From: a virus
Virus record (IMG/VR): IMGVR_UViG_3300025466_001800
Span: 1 to 47,471 of that record
Reading direction: 5' to 3' (one strand)
Length of the DNA stretch: 47,471 nucleotides
Of this stretch, positions 8,204 to 15,809 are shown in pieces; position 1 is the first letter of the stretch, and each line of letters begins with the position of its first letter. The notes under the pieces are model-generated. The model saw only the letters and a list, made by a program, of their open reading frames with translations. It was not told the origin of the DNA and searched no databases. Made by a program: the position numbers and the translations under genes.

Positions 8204-9275
8204 GATTGTCAAAATATTTACGCCAAATTGACTCAGTCTTATTAGTGTATTGTCTTAAAGACTTTTGTCCTTGTTTAACATTTGACTTAGGGTTTTTATA
8301 TGCTAATACCATTTTATCAGCTATATCCTTACTATCAGTAGGGTTAGCGCAGTAGCTGGTTTGATAAAACCAATCACTTGTTAACCATGGTATTTCATTA
8401 CTACCAACAACAGGCACACCCTGTGATATGTAATCTGCAGATACTATATTAAATGTTTCTGAAAAACTAACCTGTAACCCTATATCCATTTGACTACAAA
8501 GATCGATGAACTGTTCACGAGGTGTCCAATTATGATTAATTAACTCATGACCTTGATCGTGTAAATGTTGAAACAACCCTTTAAGGTTGTGAAGTGCTGG
8601 TTCACCTTTCATTTCTATTCTACCAGCATTTATATGGAACCGTAGCTTCTTTCCTATTCTATTAGCAAAATCTATAGCTGCAAACGCCTGCACTAAATGG
8701 TTTTTTAATAAACGTATTGCACCAAAACAACCTACATCTACTGTCTGTTTTTTATAATCATACGGACGAGCATCTCTATAGAATTGTGGGTAGTAGTTAG
8801 GTAAATAAACTACTTTGTTATTTGTTTGTTCGTCTGTCCAGTTATTCTTAACACGTAAAAACAATCTAACCTCATTAAGCATTCGTGGTGCATTGCATGC
8901 AATAACAACGTTTTTAAATGTGGAGTAATCTCCTATCCAATCCATTGCCATACCTTCCCCGGCCATAAACGGCATTTCACTATGTAAGCGAATGATCCAT
9001 TTCACGTTTGGATGTAGTTTTTGTAGTACTGCAAACTTAGTAGGCACTACCCACAGTGCCTCAATGATAACATGGGTTGGTTTGTATTTAGTAACTTCTC
9101 TATCTATATCATTGTTATCAGTTACAACAACTAAATTAGATGTAAAGCCGGTACGACTTAATAAGTCGTTTACGAAGCTTGCTGAATTAAAAAGGCCGGT
9201 ACTTAAACCAATATTAGAGTGCATTACAGCATTGTAATCTTCGCGGCGCTTGAGTATGAAGAGGATATTAGACAC
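8190..9275 (-). CDS. Glycosyltransferase, GT4-like (GT-B fold)
   Basis: A nucleotide-sugar-dependent glycosyltransferase of 361 aa, normal for GT-B enzymes. The C-terminal domain carries the family E-x7-E region in SETFNIVSADYISQGVPVVGS, which binds the donor nucleotide sugar. The N-terminal half has the alternating strands of the acceptor domain (HVIIEALWV, KWIIRLHSEMPF). It starts with GTG. It could decorate virion proteins, modified bases or the host surface; the acceptor is unknown. It is divergent from the glycine-zipper gene at 9377. Two further glycosyltransferases (10261 and 16630) lie close by. Confidence 0.85.
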   Translation of the reverse strand: MSNILFILKRREDYNAVMHSNIGLSTGLFNSASFVNDLLSRTGFTSNLVVVTDNNDIDREVTKYKPTHVIIEALWVVPTKFAVLQKLHPNVKWIIRLHSEMPFMAGEGMAMDWIGDYSTFKNVVIACNAPRMLNEVRLFLRVKNNWTDEQTNNKVVYLPNYYPQFYRDARPYDYKKQTVDVGCFGAIRLLKNHLVQAFAAIDFANRIGKKLRFHINAGRIEMKGEPALHNLKGLFQHLHDQGHELINHNWTPREQFIDLCSQMDIGLQVSFSETFNIVSADYISQGVPVVGSNEIPWLTSDWFYQTSYCANPTDSKDIADKMVLAYKNPKSNVKQGQKSLRQYTNKTESIWRKYFDNHENP

Positions 9276-9349
9276 GGTATGTAGAGGATTTGTTTACAAA
9301 ATATATTTACCTCCCTATTGCTTTTTAAAAGAGTGACTCTATAATATTT

Positions 9350-9357
9350 TATAAATA
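9350..9357 (+). promoter_or_regulatory. TATAAATA box upstream of the glycine-zipper gene
   Basis: An exact TATAAATA followed by TTTTA, 19 bases before the ATG at 9377, within the 101-base divergent gap between leftward and rightward genes. Position and sequence match a T4-type late promoter better than any other site in the window, because it leaves room for a short leader. Confidence 0.5.
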
Positions 9358-9376
9358 TTTTAACTGATCTTAAACT

Positions 9377-9859
9377 ATGAAAAACAAATTAGTATTAACC
9401 TTAATTGTATTAGCTTTGGCTGTTCCAGCTAAAGCTCAAGAACACACAGCAGAAGGTGTTGCAGCCGGTGCTGTTGTTGGTGGTGTAATTGGTAATCAAT
9501 ACCACCATAACGTTGTTGGTGGCGCCGTTGCTGGTGCTTTAATTGGAGGAATGATTGGTAGCGCAGCTGATCATGCTAATGATCAACCCAGAGTGATCGT
9601 TGTACAAGCTCCACCCCCACCAGCACCTGCTCCAGTAGTAGTTCAAGCTCCACCCCCACCACCAATACCTGTTACAATACAATATGTTTGGGGTCCATTA
9701 GATCGGTGGGGTCACCCACAATATGTATATGTTCAAGAATGGAATGGTGTACAGTGGGTAACAACCTATTATGATTATAGAGTGTTTTTAGGTTGGTATC
9801 AACACCGTTACGGCTATGCATTCCGTGAAGATATGTACCGCCATCATTGGCACCGTTAA
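9377..9859 (+). CDS. Exported glycine-zipper protein (160 aa)
   Basis: Residues 1-20 form a clear Sec signal peptide ending in AKAQ. Residues 25-65 form a glycine-zipper double hairpin (GVAAGAVVGGVIGN and VVGGAVAGALIGGMIG), as in outer-membrane-associated 17-kDa-antigen-like lipoproteins, but without a lipobox cysteine. A proline-rich linker (PPPPAPAP) and a Trp/Tyr-rich C-terminal domain (WGPLDRWGHPQYVYV) follow. It is likely targeted to the periplasm or outer membrane of the infected cell and could alter permeability, aid lysis or block superinfection. The domain is bacterial in style, so host origin is plausible. It converges on the next gene with a four-base gap. Confidence 0.82.
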   Translation: MKNKLVLTLIVLALAVPAKAQEHTAEGVAAGAVVGGVIGNQYHHNVVGGAVAGALIGGMIGSAADHANDQPRVIVVQAPPPPAPAPVVVQAPPPPPIPVTIQYVWGPLDRWGHPQYVYVQEWNGVQWVTTYYDYRVFLGWYQHRYGYAFREDMYRHHWHR

Positions 9860-9863
9860 TTAA

Positions 9864-10268
9864 TTACCTAAACTGAGGCGCAGTATCGCCTCCAGTAGAT
9901 AGATCAGACCCGCCTGGCATTGATTTGCCTCGCGGGTCTTGTTTTGATGCGTATAAACGATTGGGTTTGTATATTAGATTTAAAGCTTTTGTTAATTCAA
10001 AAAAGCTCTTGTATTCGTGTTTAAAAACACCTCTCCCATCTTCCGTCATACGCACAAAAGTGTTATCACTGTATTTGATAATATCTTCTACTTCTCCTGC
10101 TGCTACAATGCGTCTTAGTTGCGCTGGATTGTCTTTTACTGGTTCAAAGTCAAACATAGTTTTAAGTACGCTCAACTCATCCTTAGTATAAGGAGTCTGC
10201 TTTACTACTCTTTCTTCTGTATAGAGAGTGTTATATTTTTCAGCTAAAACTTTGTAAGCATTACGCAT
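9864..10268 (-). CDS. Hypothetical protein (134 aa)
   Basis: Not recognised. The N-terminus (MRNAYKVLAEKYNTLY) is an amphipathic helix of the sort seen at the start of many T4-like prohead or scaffold-associated proteins. The C-terminus is Gly/Ser-rich and disordered (SMPGGSDLSTGGD). It overlaps the stop of the upstream GT2 gene by eight bases, so translation is probably coupled. Confidence 0.72.
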   Translation of the reverse strand: MRNAYKVLAEKYNTLYTEERVVKQTPYTKDELSVLKTMFDFEPVKDNPAQLRRIVAAGEVEDIIKYSDNTFVRMTEDGRGVFKHEYKSFFELTKALNLIYKPNRLYASKQDPRGKSMPGGSDLSTGGDTAPQFR

Positions 10269-10968
10269 TTACAATATATTTACCATGTTTAAGGTAAAAT
10301 TTATCATAAACTTCTTTATTACCTTTTGCACCATTACCGTTTGGTTTAACAGTATAGATGATAGATGCATTTGGATTTTTAAAAAACGTATAATCAGCTT
10401 CTGCTACTCTACACCAATAATCCCAGTCTTCAATACCGTTTAAATTGTTATCAAAGTAACCTACATCTAAGCATTCACATTTATGTACTGTACCTGATAC
10501 ATAAATGAAGTTACCTTTGAGTAATGCTTGTAAACCTGGATACTCTGGGTAATCCGCTATACCATAGGGTATAGCTACACTACCATCTACAAAGCGGTGC
10601 TTTACAGGGCAATAAACCACATCATAACCTTGTGATAGAGCTTGTATCTGACTTTCAAGATAGGTTTCATTCCACACATCATCTCCATCACAATAAGCAA
10701 CATATCTATACGGGTCACAGTCTTTAATTAGTTTTATAGCTGTATTGCGTGCTGTACTAACACCACCATTACTCTTATAAACGTATGTAACGTTAGTCGG
10801 CTCAATAGCCAAATAGTCTAAAACTTGATGTGCTCTATAATTGTATTGTGAACCATCATCAATTAAAAATAGGTGCCAGTCTTTATATGTTTGTTTCTGT
10901 ATTGCACGAATAGATTTAATGAGAAGCTCTTTCTCATTATAATACGGCATTATTATAGCTACACTCAT
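10261..10968 (-). CDS. Family 2 glycosyltransferase (GT-A fold)
   Basis: A 235-aa GT2 enzyme. It opens with the canonical SVAIIMPYYNEKELLIKSI, followed by FLIDDGSQ, then NGGVSTARNTAI and the metal-binding CDGDDVW, and the acceptor-side GIEDWDYW (the usual ED motif). It should transfer a sugar from a nucleotide-diphosphate donor. Length and motif order are complete for a single-domain enzyme. Its ATG overlaps the stop of the upstream kinase/nucleotidylyltransferase gene (ATGA), which suggests that the two act in one pathway. Acceptor unknown. Confidence 0.92.
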   Translation of the reverse strand: MSVAIIMPYYNEKELLIKSIRAIQKQTYKDWHLFLIDDGSQYNYRAHQVLDYLAIEPTNVTYVYKSNGGVSTARNTAIKLIKDCDPYRYVAYCDGDDVWNETYLESQIQALSQGYDVVYCPVKHRFVDGSVAIPYGIADYPEYPGLQALLKGNFIYVSGTVHKCECLDVGYFDNNLNGIEDWDYWCRVAEADYTFFKNPNASIIYTVKPNGNGAKGNKEVYDKFYLKHGKYIVNA

Positions 10969-11729
10969 TTTAATATTTCGTTACGTATTTTTGTTGCAGA
11001 TATATCTTGTAGTTTTTTATCTAAATCGATTTGTTCAATCTTATAACCCACATCTCTACCATAGAATATATTAGTAATGTTTGGTACACGTATTATTGTA
11101 TACTGACCTTCATACCCTCTCATACCGGTACGAATATTAGCTTCTACCTCATCTAAGTTAAATGGGTTCTTTTCATCCGTACCTTGAGTGTCTCTAATAG
11201 CAATACAAACTTGACCGGTGCGTTTTAAAGCTTCTAAGATAAGATTTTTATGCCCTTCATGAAATGGTTGGTAACGACCAAGCATAAACGCTGTAGGTTT
11301 CTTAGGATTAAAAGTAGGTACTAATATGTTTTTTATCTTGGTTGCCCAATATAGTGCTGAACCTTCATCTGTCACCACCACATCTGCATTATCAGGCGGG
11401 GTAAACATTTTAGTAGTGTCTTCAAAATTTCTAATTGGTATTCTATGTACCCAAACTATGAATGCTTCTCCAAATGCTTTTCTGGTCTCCGGTGTAGGGC
11501 ATACGAAATCGGCGATTGCAAAATTATTATTGCGAGTAGCAATATTACACAAAATACCCATTCTCCGAGCCTGTTCAATTCTATCTGCAGGTGAGAACTT
11601 AAGATCTTTATTAATTTCTTTACGTATTTCATCTGCGTTAAAATGAGTAGCTCCTAATAATTTAGCTAACTCTATTGATAGAGTTGTTTTACCTGCACCA
11701 GGTAGTCCCATTATTAGTATCTTTTTCAT
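10965..11729 (-). CDS. Fusion of APS-kinase-like P-loop kinase and HxGH nucleotidylyltransferase
   Basis: Two enzymes in one 254-aa chain. Residues 1-135 form a small P-loop kinase: Walker A GLPGAGKTT at 8-16, then NADEIRKEI and FSPADRIEQARRMG, closely patterned on adenylylsulfate kinase (CysC). Residues 145-254 form a cytidylyltransferase-like domain: GRYQPFHEGH at 151-160 (HxGH-type) and ISATKIR at 243-249. These motifs resemble NMN adenylyltransferases of the NadM type. The order is the reverse of bacterial NadR (transferase then kinase). Possible roles are NAD salvage, nucleotide-sugar or cofactor synthesis, or sulfate activation. The kinase substrate is not clear from sequence. Coupled by ATGA to the GT2 gene. 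Confidence 0.88.
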   Translation of the reverse strand: MKKILIMGLPGAGKTTLSIELAKLLGATHFNADEIRKEINKDLKFSPADRIEQARRMGILCNIATRNNNFAIADFVCPTPETRKAFGEAFIVWVHRIPIRNFEDTTKMFTPPDNADVVVTDEGSALYWATKIKNILVPTFNPKKPTAFMLGRYQPFHEGHKNLILEALKRTGQVCIAIRDTQGTDEKNPFNLDEVEANIRTGMRGYEGQYTIIRVPNITNIFYGRDVGYKIEQIDLDKKLQDISATKIRNEILK

Positions 11730-11759
11730 ACTAATATATTAACTAACTATTTTAATAAA

Positions 11760-12671
11760 TCAATGATGGTGCTTAGCTTTACCTCTACGCATATTAGCTT
11801 GCCAATGTGCTAATTGTTTTTTGCGTGGGCTTGCAGACTTGCTATGTACGATTTTATCTAAAGCTGAAAGACTGGTGTGCTTTTTAATACCATGACGTTT
11901 ACTGTCACCTGGCTTACCAGGACCTTTATGATCAATAAAATTTTCTTGTGTTAATGGATCTCCCATTGATGTTGTACCGAATGGTAAATCAGGAGCAGGA
12001 TCGCTTTCATCTTCACCTACCTCTACTTCTTTTGGTTCTTTACCGTCTAAGATAGCCTTTAAATCATTTAATGCTCCGTTACCGCCCTTCCACGAACTTG
12101 GACCGGTAATTAAAAACTGTTCTTGATTGCCAGGTGAAGCATCTATAGATGCATAAATATCGCTTGGTTCAATACCAACCTCTTTCAATGAATCACCCAT
12201 AGCGCGTAACAAATCACCATTAACTGGTTTACTCCAATCATGATTGGAAGCAAGATCTTCTAAATCGTTTACAATGTCATGTATAATTTGCTTTTTATCG
12301 ATACTATCGTTAAGAGCAATTTCACTTTGACCTTGATCATATTCCCCTTCTTGTACTCCAGTTTGATCACCATTCATACAAGGTGTATTAGGTGCATAAT
12401 CTTCGTTAAAGAAGTCTTTAAATGATTTAAAATCCTTTCTATTGTATTTTGATTTATCTTTAAATGACTTAGATGGTGGTGGCATACTCTTACGTATACC
12501 AGACATTACATCTTTCTGTGTAATCTTTTTAGGTGTTTTTGATTCTAAAGCATTAGCATATAGTGCTGCTTTATAAGCCTTAGCACTACCAGTAGTGCAG
12601 CCCTTTTTCTTACCTGTAGCTTTATTATAAGCACAAGTCTTATTACCTACTTTACGAAAGTTCCAAGGCAT
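11760..12671 (-). CDS. Lysine-rich hypothetical virion-type protein (303 aa)
   Basis: Function unknown. The N-terminus holds a paired-cysteine basic motif (CAYNKATGKKKGC) of a kind seen at the start of unassigned proteins in large T4-like phages. Residues 60-90 are Lys/Ser/Phe-rich (SFKDKSKYNRKDFKSFKD). The middle is acidic with a predicted helical domain (KKQIIHDIVNDLEDLA), and the end is strongly basic with a His tail. The charge segregation suggests a capsid-internal or scaffold-associated protein that binds DNA. It directly precedes no recognisable enzyme and follows the metallopeptidase gene by eight bases. Confidence 0.75.
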   Translation of the reverse strand: MPWNFRKVGNKTCAYNKATGKKKGCTTGSAKAYKAALYANALESKTPKKITQKDVMSGIRKSMPPPSKSFKDKSKYNRKDFKSFKDFFNEDYAPNTPCMNGDQTGVQEGEYDQGQSEIALNDSIDKKQIIHDIVNDLEDLASNHDWSKPVNGDLLRAMGDSLKEVGIEPSDIYASIDASPGNQEQFLITGPSSWKGGNGALNDLKAILDGKEPKEVEVGEDESDPAPDLPFGTTSMGDPLTQENFIDHKGPGKPGDSKRHGIKKHTSLSALDKIVHSKSASPRKKQLAHWQANMRRGKAKHHH

Positions 12672-12679
12672 AATAGTAT

Positions 12680-13165
12680 TTAGTTATAAATGTGAGGGTT
12701 TTCTGCGCCATATTTGCGTAACATGACACCAGCCAATGCATTGGCTTCGTTTTCGTTATCTGAACCAGTAGAACCATCTAAAGATTCTGCGCCTAATTGT
12801 TCTTTCTGTTTAACATGTACCAGTTCATGTGCTAAAGTACGAATAATGTCTGCAGTGTTTCTATTACCAGTGTATATCCAGATCTTATGTTCACTCGGCA
12901 TATAGCTACCCATTGCTTTGAGCTTTAAAACTAATTCCTTATCTTTATTAAGAGTAATCTCTGGCGGGGTCTTAATACCTAAATGTTCAATTGCATTTGC
13001 TACAAAATCATCAATGATGCTTGTTAGTTCTGCTTCTTCTGTGTTTTCGTTTTTAACGCAATTGTTAACGCGTTTACCTCCCTTGAGTTTGGTACCTACT
13101 TTATGGTAACCTTTCCAACAATGGATTTCTGATAAATTATTTAAACGCTCGTTAAAACTTTTCAC
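12680..13165 (-). CDS. HExxH zinc metallopeptidase-like protein (161 aa)
   Basis: Residues 111-120 read LAHELVHVKQ: His113, Glu114 and His117 form the gluzincin active site, and Glu140 in NENEANALAG is the probable third zinc ligand. This matches small ImmA/IrrE- or SprT-like phage peptidases. The N-terminal 37 residues hold a basic cysteine motif (CWKGYHKVGT ... NNC) found on structural-type phage proteins, so the enzyme may be packaged or act in head maturation. It starts with GTG five bases after an exact TATAAATA. Substrate unknown. Confidence 0.85.
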   Translation of the reverse strand: MKSFNERLNNLSEIHCWKGYHKVGTKLKGGKRVNNCVKNENTEEAELTSIIDDFVANAIEHLGIKTPPEITLNKDKELVLKLKAMGSYMPSEHKIWIYTGNRNTADIIRTLAHELVHVKQKEQLGAESLDGSTGSDNENEANALAGVMLRKYGAENPHIYN

Positions 13166-13170
13166 TTATA

Positions 13171-13178
13171 TATTTATA
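13171..13178 (-). promoter_or_regulatory. TATAAATA box before the metallopeptidase gene
   Basis: An exact minus-strand TATAAATA, followed by TATAA and the GTG start. It lies between the terminator-like hairpin at 13202-13267 and the gene, a natural place to restart transcription. Confidence 0.4.
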
Positions 13179-13201
13179 CTTTAGAGGTGAAAATAGTAAG
13201 T

Positions 13202-13267
13202 AAAAAGACGTACCCGAGAGACACCCCTAAACCACCTTAAACACCCTTAAACACCCTCAGGTACGTC
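13202..13267 (-). terminator. Long-loop intrinsic terminator or structured RNA element
   Basis: The arms 13207-13218 and 13256-13267 pair over 12 positions. The single imperfect position is C-A on the plus strand but a G-U wobble on the minus strand, so the minus transcript is the functional one. On that strand the stem is followed by TTTTT (13206-13202). The 37-base loop holds tandem GGTGTTTAAG repeats and several G tracts. It directly follows the stop of the leftward 69-aa membrane gene. The loop is much larger than in a standard terminator. Confidence 0.65.
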
Positions 13268-13271
13268 CTAA

Positions 13272-13481
13272 TTACTGAGCTCTTGCCGTTGTTGCTTTAA
13301 TCAACGGAGAGCTAAACAGAGAAAATAATAGCATTGATGCCAACCATGTTTTTGCATTATATGGTATACAGAGCAATGGAAAAAGCGAATTAAGAGACCA
13401 AATAAAAGCAAAAGGTATAAATACTATAACACATCCAATGAATATCGTTGCTAATATAGTAGCTATTGTTTTTGCAGTCAT
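13272..13481 (-). CDS. Small two-helix membrane protein (69 aa)
   Basis: The first 30 residues form one hydrophobic helix (ATILATIFIGCVIVFIPFAF), and residues 45-63 form a second (TWLASMLLFSLFSSPLI). The WSLNSLFP...P...TWLASMLLFSLF arrangement resembles a common small phage membrane protein of unknown function. Its start overlaps the start of the rightward gene at 13438 by 44 bases, so either one start is misplaced or the pair is regulated as an antisense overlap. It is followed by the hairpin at 13202-13267. Confidence 0.6.
   Translation of the reverse strand: MTAKTIATILATIFIGCVIVFIPFAFIWSLNSLFPLLCIPYNAKTWLASMLLFSLFSSPLIKATTARAQ
13416..13423 (+). promoter_or_regulatory. TATAAATACTATA, T4-late-like promoter for the 13438 gene
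   Basis: The sequence TATAAATACTATA begins 22 bases before the ATG at 13438 and matches the extended T4 late promoter core. It lies inside the coding region of the opposite-strand 69-aa gene. Confidence 0.5.
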
Positions 13482-13746
13482 TGTCTTAATGTACCTTATA
13501 TATTATCACTATAAAGCGAAAAATCAAGCTAATACAATTACACAAAGCAGTAACTCAGTACAAATTAACACTTCAGTAACGGTAAATAACGATATGAAAT
13601 CAAGCGAAATACTATTCAACCAACCTAAACAGCCAGTAGTAGAAGACCCTAAAGGTGAGGTTAATCGTATACAAGATGTGTTAGAAGCACAACGCGCATT
13701 CCTTGCAGAGCGTGAAGCTAAGGCTAAGAAAGCAGAGAATAAATAA
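13438..13746 (+). CDS. Membrane-anchored coiled-coil protein (102 aa)
   Basis: Residues 3-25 form one transmembrane helix (NIVAIVFAVIVLMYLIYY). A polar Asn/Gln/Ser linker follows, then a charged helix at about 75-102 (LEAQRAFLAEREAKAKKAE) likely to form a coiled coil. The topology, a short N-terminus with one helix and a long polar tail, resembles phage inner-membrane spanin-like or holin-accessory proteins, but no lysis enzyme is adjacent, so this is only a possibility. It overlaps the opposite gene at its start and ends one base from the convergent gene at 13748. Confidence 0.72.
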   Translation: MNIVANIVAIVFAVIVLMYLIYYHYKAKNQANTITQSSNSVQINTSVTVNNDMKSSEILFNQPKQPVVEDPKGEVNRIQDVLEAQRAFLAEREAKAKKAENK

Positions 13747-13747
13747 T

Positions 13748-15250
13748 TTATTGCCAGAGGTTTCTGTTCTGTAAGTTAGCAGCGTCCCAATTATAAAATA
13801 TATCCCACCAGTCTGTTAATGTAGTGTTTCTAAATGGGATCTTGTTATTATAACCTGGTATAGACTGAAACAAGAACATAAGCCATTTAAACTGAGCATC
13901 TCCTTCGATATAAGAATTATCGTACGTACTCTGACTTGGTAGATTGTATGTAAGGTTCATCCACATACTACAACTTACCATTTCTTGTTTACCACCTACA
14001 GGTACCCAATTGCGTATATCAGATGCAATGAATCTTACGTTTTGCCAATCATAATCTGAAGCACTATTAGGTGCAAAGTGCGTATCGCCAACTCTACCAG
14101 TAGGCATTCCACCCCCGGGGTAAGGTATACCGACAAATTGGTTCCAGAACAAATAGTTTCCGTTTTGTAAAGAACCGCTCGTATCAATATACGACAACTC
14201 GCACTCAATTTGATGTCCACGATTGTGCATGTTATCAGAATACGTTCTACCTAAGTTATATCCATAAACAACATAGGTACTATTATAGATAGGTAATACG
14301 TCATTACTTCTATCACTATTAGATATATTGCCTGTAGTGGGGCTTGACATATAAGACTCAGCGAAATTGATCCACTTACTTTGAGGTATATTGTACAAAG
14401 ATACTAATGAATATTCTGAACTAATAGGGTAGAAGTTTAACCATACTTCTTTTACACCTATATTATTAACAAAGTTTTTTAAATTTATGTTTAAAAATAT
14501 AGGACGTACATCAAGTATAGGATCAGTAGTAGCTGTAACCGGTTGATTAGGTACCATCATTGTACTGGCTTCATAAACATTAAACCAACCAACCACTTTA
14601 AGTCCTACTTCTGCATCAACATTGGTACCATTATAATTTCTAAACTTAGAACCTTCTTCTATACCGTACTTGGTTAGCTTTTGATTATCATTTGTACGTA
14701 ATTTTACTTGAGTGAGAGTCATGCTACCGTATACATTGCCTTGCACTGGTGCACGTGTTGTATCTAAATTTATACCATCAACAGTTGGGTAATAGTTTAC
14801 TACTACTATAGGCACTATAATACGAGCATTCTTTGCGGGGGTAGTTAAAAATGAATCTAAACTTGCAAGAGGTACAGATTCAATAGGGTTAACATAAATT
14901 GTTTCGCTTACCGATACTTTACCTTCTGTTATAGTTAATGTGGTATTGCCGCTATGTGCACCAATAAAAGTACTACCACTTTGAGTTAGGAGATACGGGC
15001 TTTGAGTTATAGTTAAATCTGAAGGATTATAAATAACTGTACCGTTACTATAATCAACTTCTATAATAGGCGTGTATGATTGAGAAATTGCTATTTCTGT
15101 ACAGGGGTTTGTTATTTTAACCCCTACAACCGTTATAGGTACAATAATAGGGTTACTGTGTATTGTACGAGACGTTGTAACTGTTTTTAAGTTAGCGCCT
15201 AAAGCAGTAGCTATTAATAGTAGATAAACTAACAGTGTTTTTAATTTCAT
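13748..15250 (-). CDS. Large exported beta-rich protein (500 aa)
   Basis: Family not recognised. Residues 1-19 are a Sec signal peptide (MKLKTLLVYLLLIATALGA), unusual for a virion protein and pointing to export from the infected cell. Residues 30-125 read as Ig-like strands (ITEGKVSVSETIYVNPIES). The remainder is rich in aromatic residues and Asn, with few cysteines, and contains HNRGHQIECELSYID and WNQFVGIPYPGGGMP. It could act at the outer membrane or outside the cell, for example as a surface-modifying or adhesive protein. It lies at the end of a leftward run of three genes with gaps of 1-3 bases. Confidence 0.78.
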   Translation of the reverse strand: MKLKTLLVYLLLIATALGANLKTVTTSRTIHSNPIIVPITVVGVKITNPCTEIAISQSYTPIIEVDYSNGTVIYNPSDLTITQSPYLLTQSGSTFIGAHSGNTTLTITEGKVSVSETIYVNPIESVPLASLDSFLTTPAKNARIIVPIVVVNYYPTVDGINLDTTRAPVQGNVYGSMTLTQVKLRTNDNQKLTKYGIEEGSKFRNYNGTNVDAEVGLKVVGWFNVYEASTMMVPNQPVTATTDPILDVRPIFLNINLKNFVNNIGVKEVWLNFYPISSEYSLVSLYNIPQSKWINFAESYMSSPTTGNISNSDRSNDVLPIYNSTYVVYGYNLGRTYSDNMHNRGHQIECELSYIDTSGSLQNGNYLFWNQFVGIPYPGGGMPTGRVGDTHFAPNSASDYDWQNVRFIASDIRNWVPVGGKQEMVSCSMWMNLTYNLPSQSTYDNSYIEGDAQFKWLMFLFQSIPGYNNKIPFRNTTLTDWWDIFYNWDAANLQNRNLWQ

Positions 15251-15253
15251 ATA

Positions 15254-15475
15254 TTAACCTCTATAACCTAATTTTTGAATACCAGATCTATGACCTGGTC
15301 TTGCCATATATTGTTTAGCTTGCTTAAAGCTATCACCAGACATTACTTGACAGGTACCAGCTGTTTTGTGGTCCCACACCATTACACCAAACCTATTTGC
15401 TACCTTTTCTCTTGGTACATAGTTTGGGTCTGGTAGTATGCCCATTTCAATTAGTTTCTGTACTCTTGGATCCAT
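15254..15475 (-). CDS. Hypothetical small protein (73 aa)
   Basis: Not recognised. The open frame extends to a TTG at 15505, but the ATG at 15475 (MDPRVQKLIEMG) is the better start because it follows the stop of the upstream gene by one base. It is basic at the C-terminus (ARPGHRSGIQKLGYRG). The middle (NRFGVMVWDHKTAGTCQVMSG) looks like a small beta-hairpin domain. Confidence 0.65.
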   Translation of the reverse strand: MDPRVQKLIEMGILPDPNYVPREKVANRFGVMVWDHKTAGTCQVMSGDSFKQAKQYMARPGHRSGIQKLGYRG

Positions 15476-15476
15476 A

Positions 15477-15722
15477 TTATGTAATAATGCGATGATATAA
15501 GTCAAGAACCGCTGGGGTGTCTAATTCTTGAAAGAATTCTTTAATATATTTCCTTACATCGTTTTCAGACATAGGAATGTTATTAATATAGTATTCTTCC
15601 TTATTATCGTGATTAAACGGAATACCAAAGTATTTGTTTAATAATTCGTTGCCAATTTTTTCAATATTTTGGCTACGAACATATTCGTTAATGTATTCTC
15701 GCATTGAAGCGACTGTTTGCAT
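15477..15722 (-). CDS. Hypothetical helical protein (81 aa)
   Basis: Not recognised. It is acidic and almost wholly helical (MREYINEYVRSQNIEKIGNE ; VRKYIKEFFQELDTP), without cysteines or membrane segments. It is likely a small regulatory or adaptor protein. It is divergent from the short rightward transcript beginning near 15.8 kb, and its stop is one base from the start of the next gene. Confidence 0.65.
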   Translation of the reverse strand: MQTVASMREYINEYVRSQNIEKIGNELLNKYFGIPFNHDNKEEYYINNIPMSENDVRKYIKEFFQELDTPAVLDLYHRIIT

Positions 15723-15809
15723 ATTATCTTGTTTTTATTGTTTGTTTAAGTTAACAAATACAATAATAGCACAAATGCCTAATATGTCAAGAAAAAAATA
15801 AATGCCTTT

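Noticed and set aside
8204-8212. TTG start for the 70-aa gene
   Set aside because: The ATG at 8203 has better upstream context.
15476-15505. TTG start extending the 73-aa gene
   Set aside because: It would overlap the upstream gene; the ATG at 15475 follows that stop by one base.
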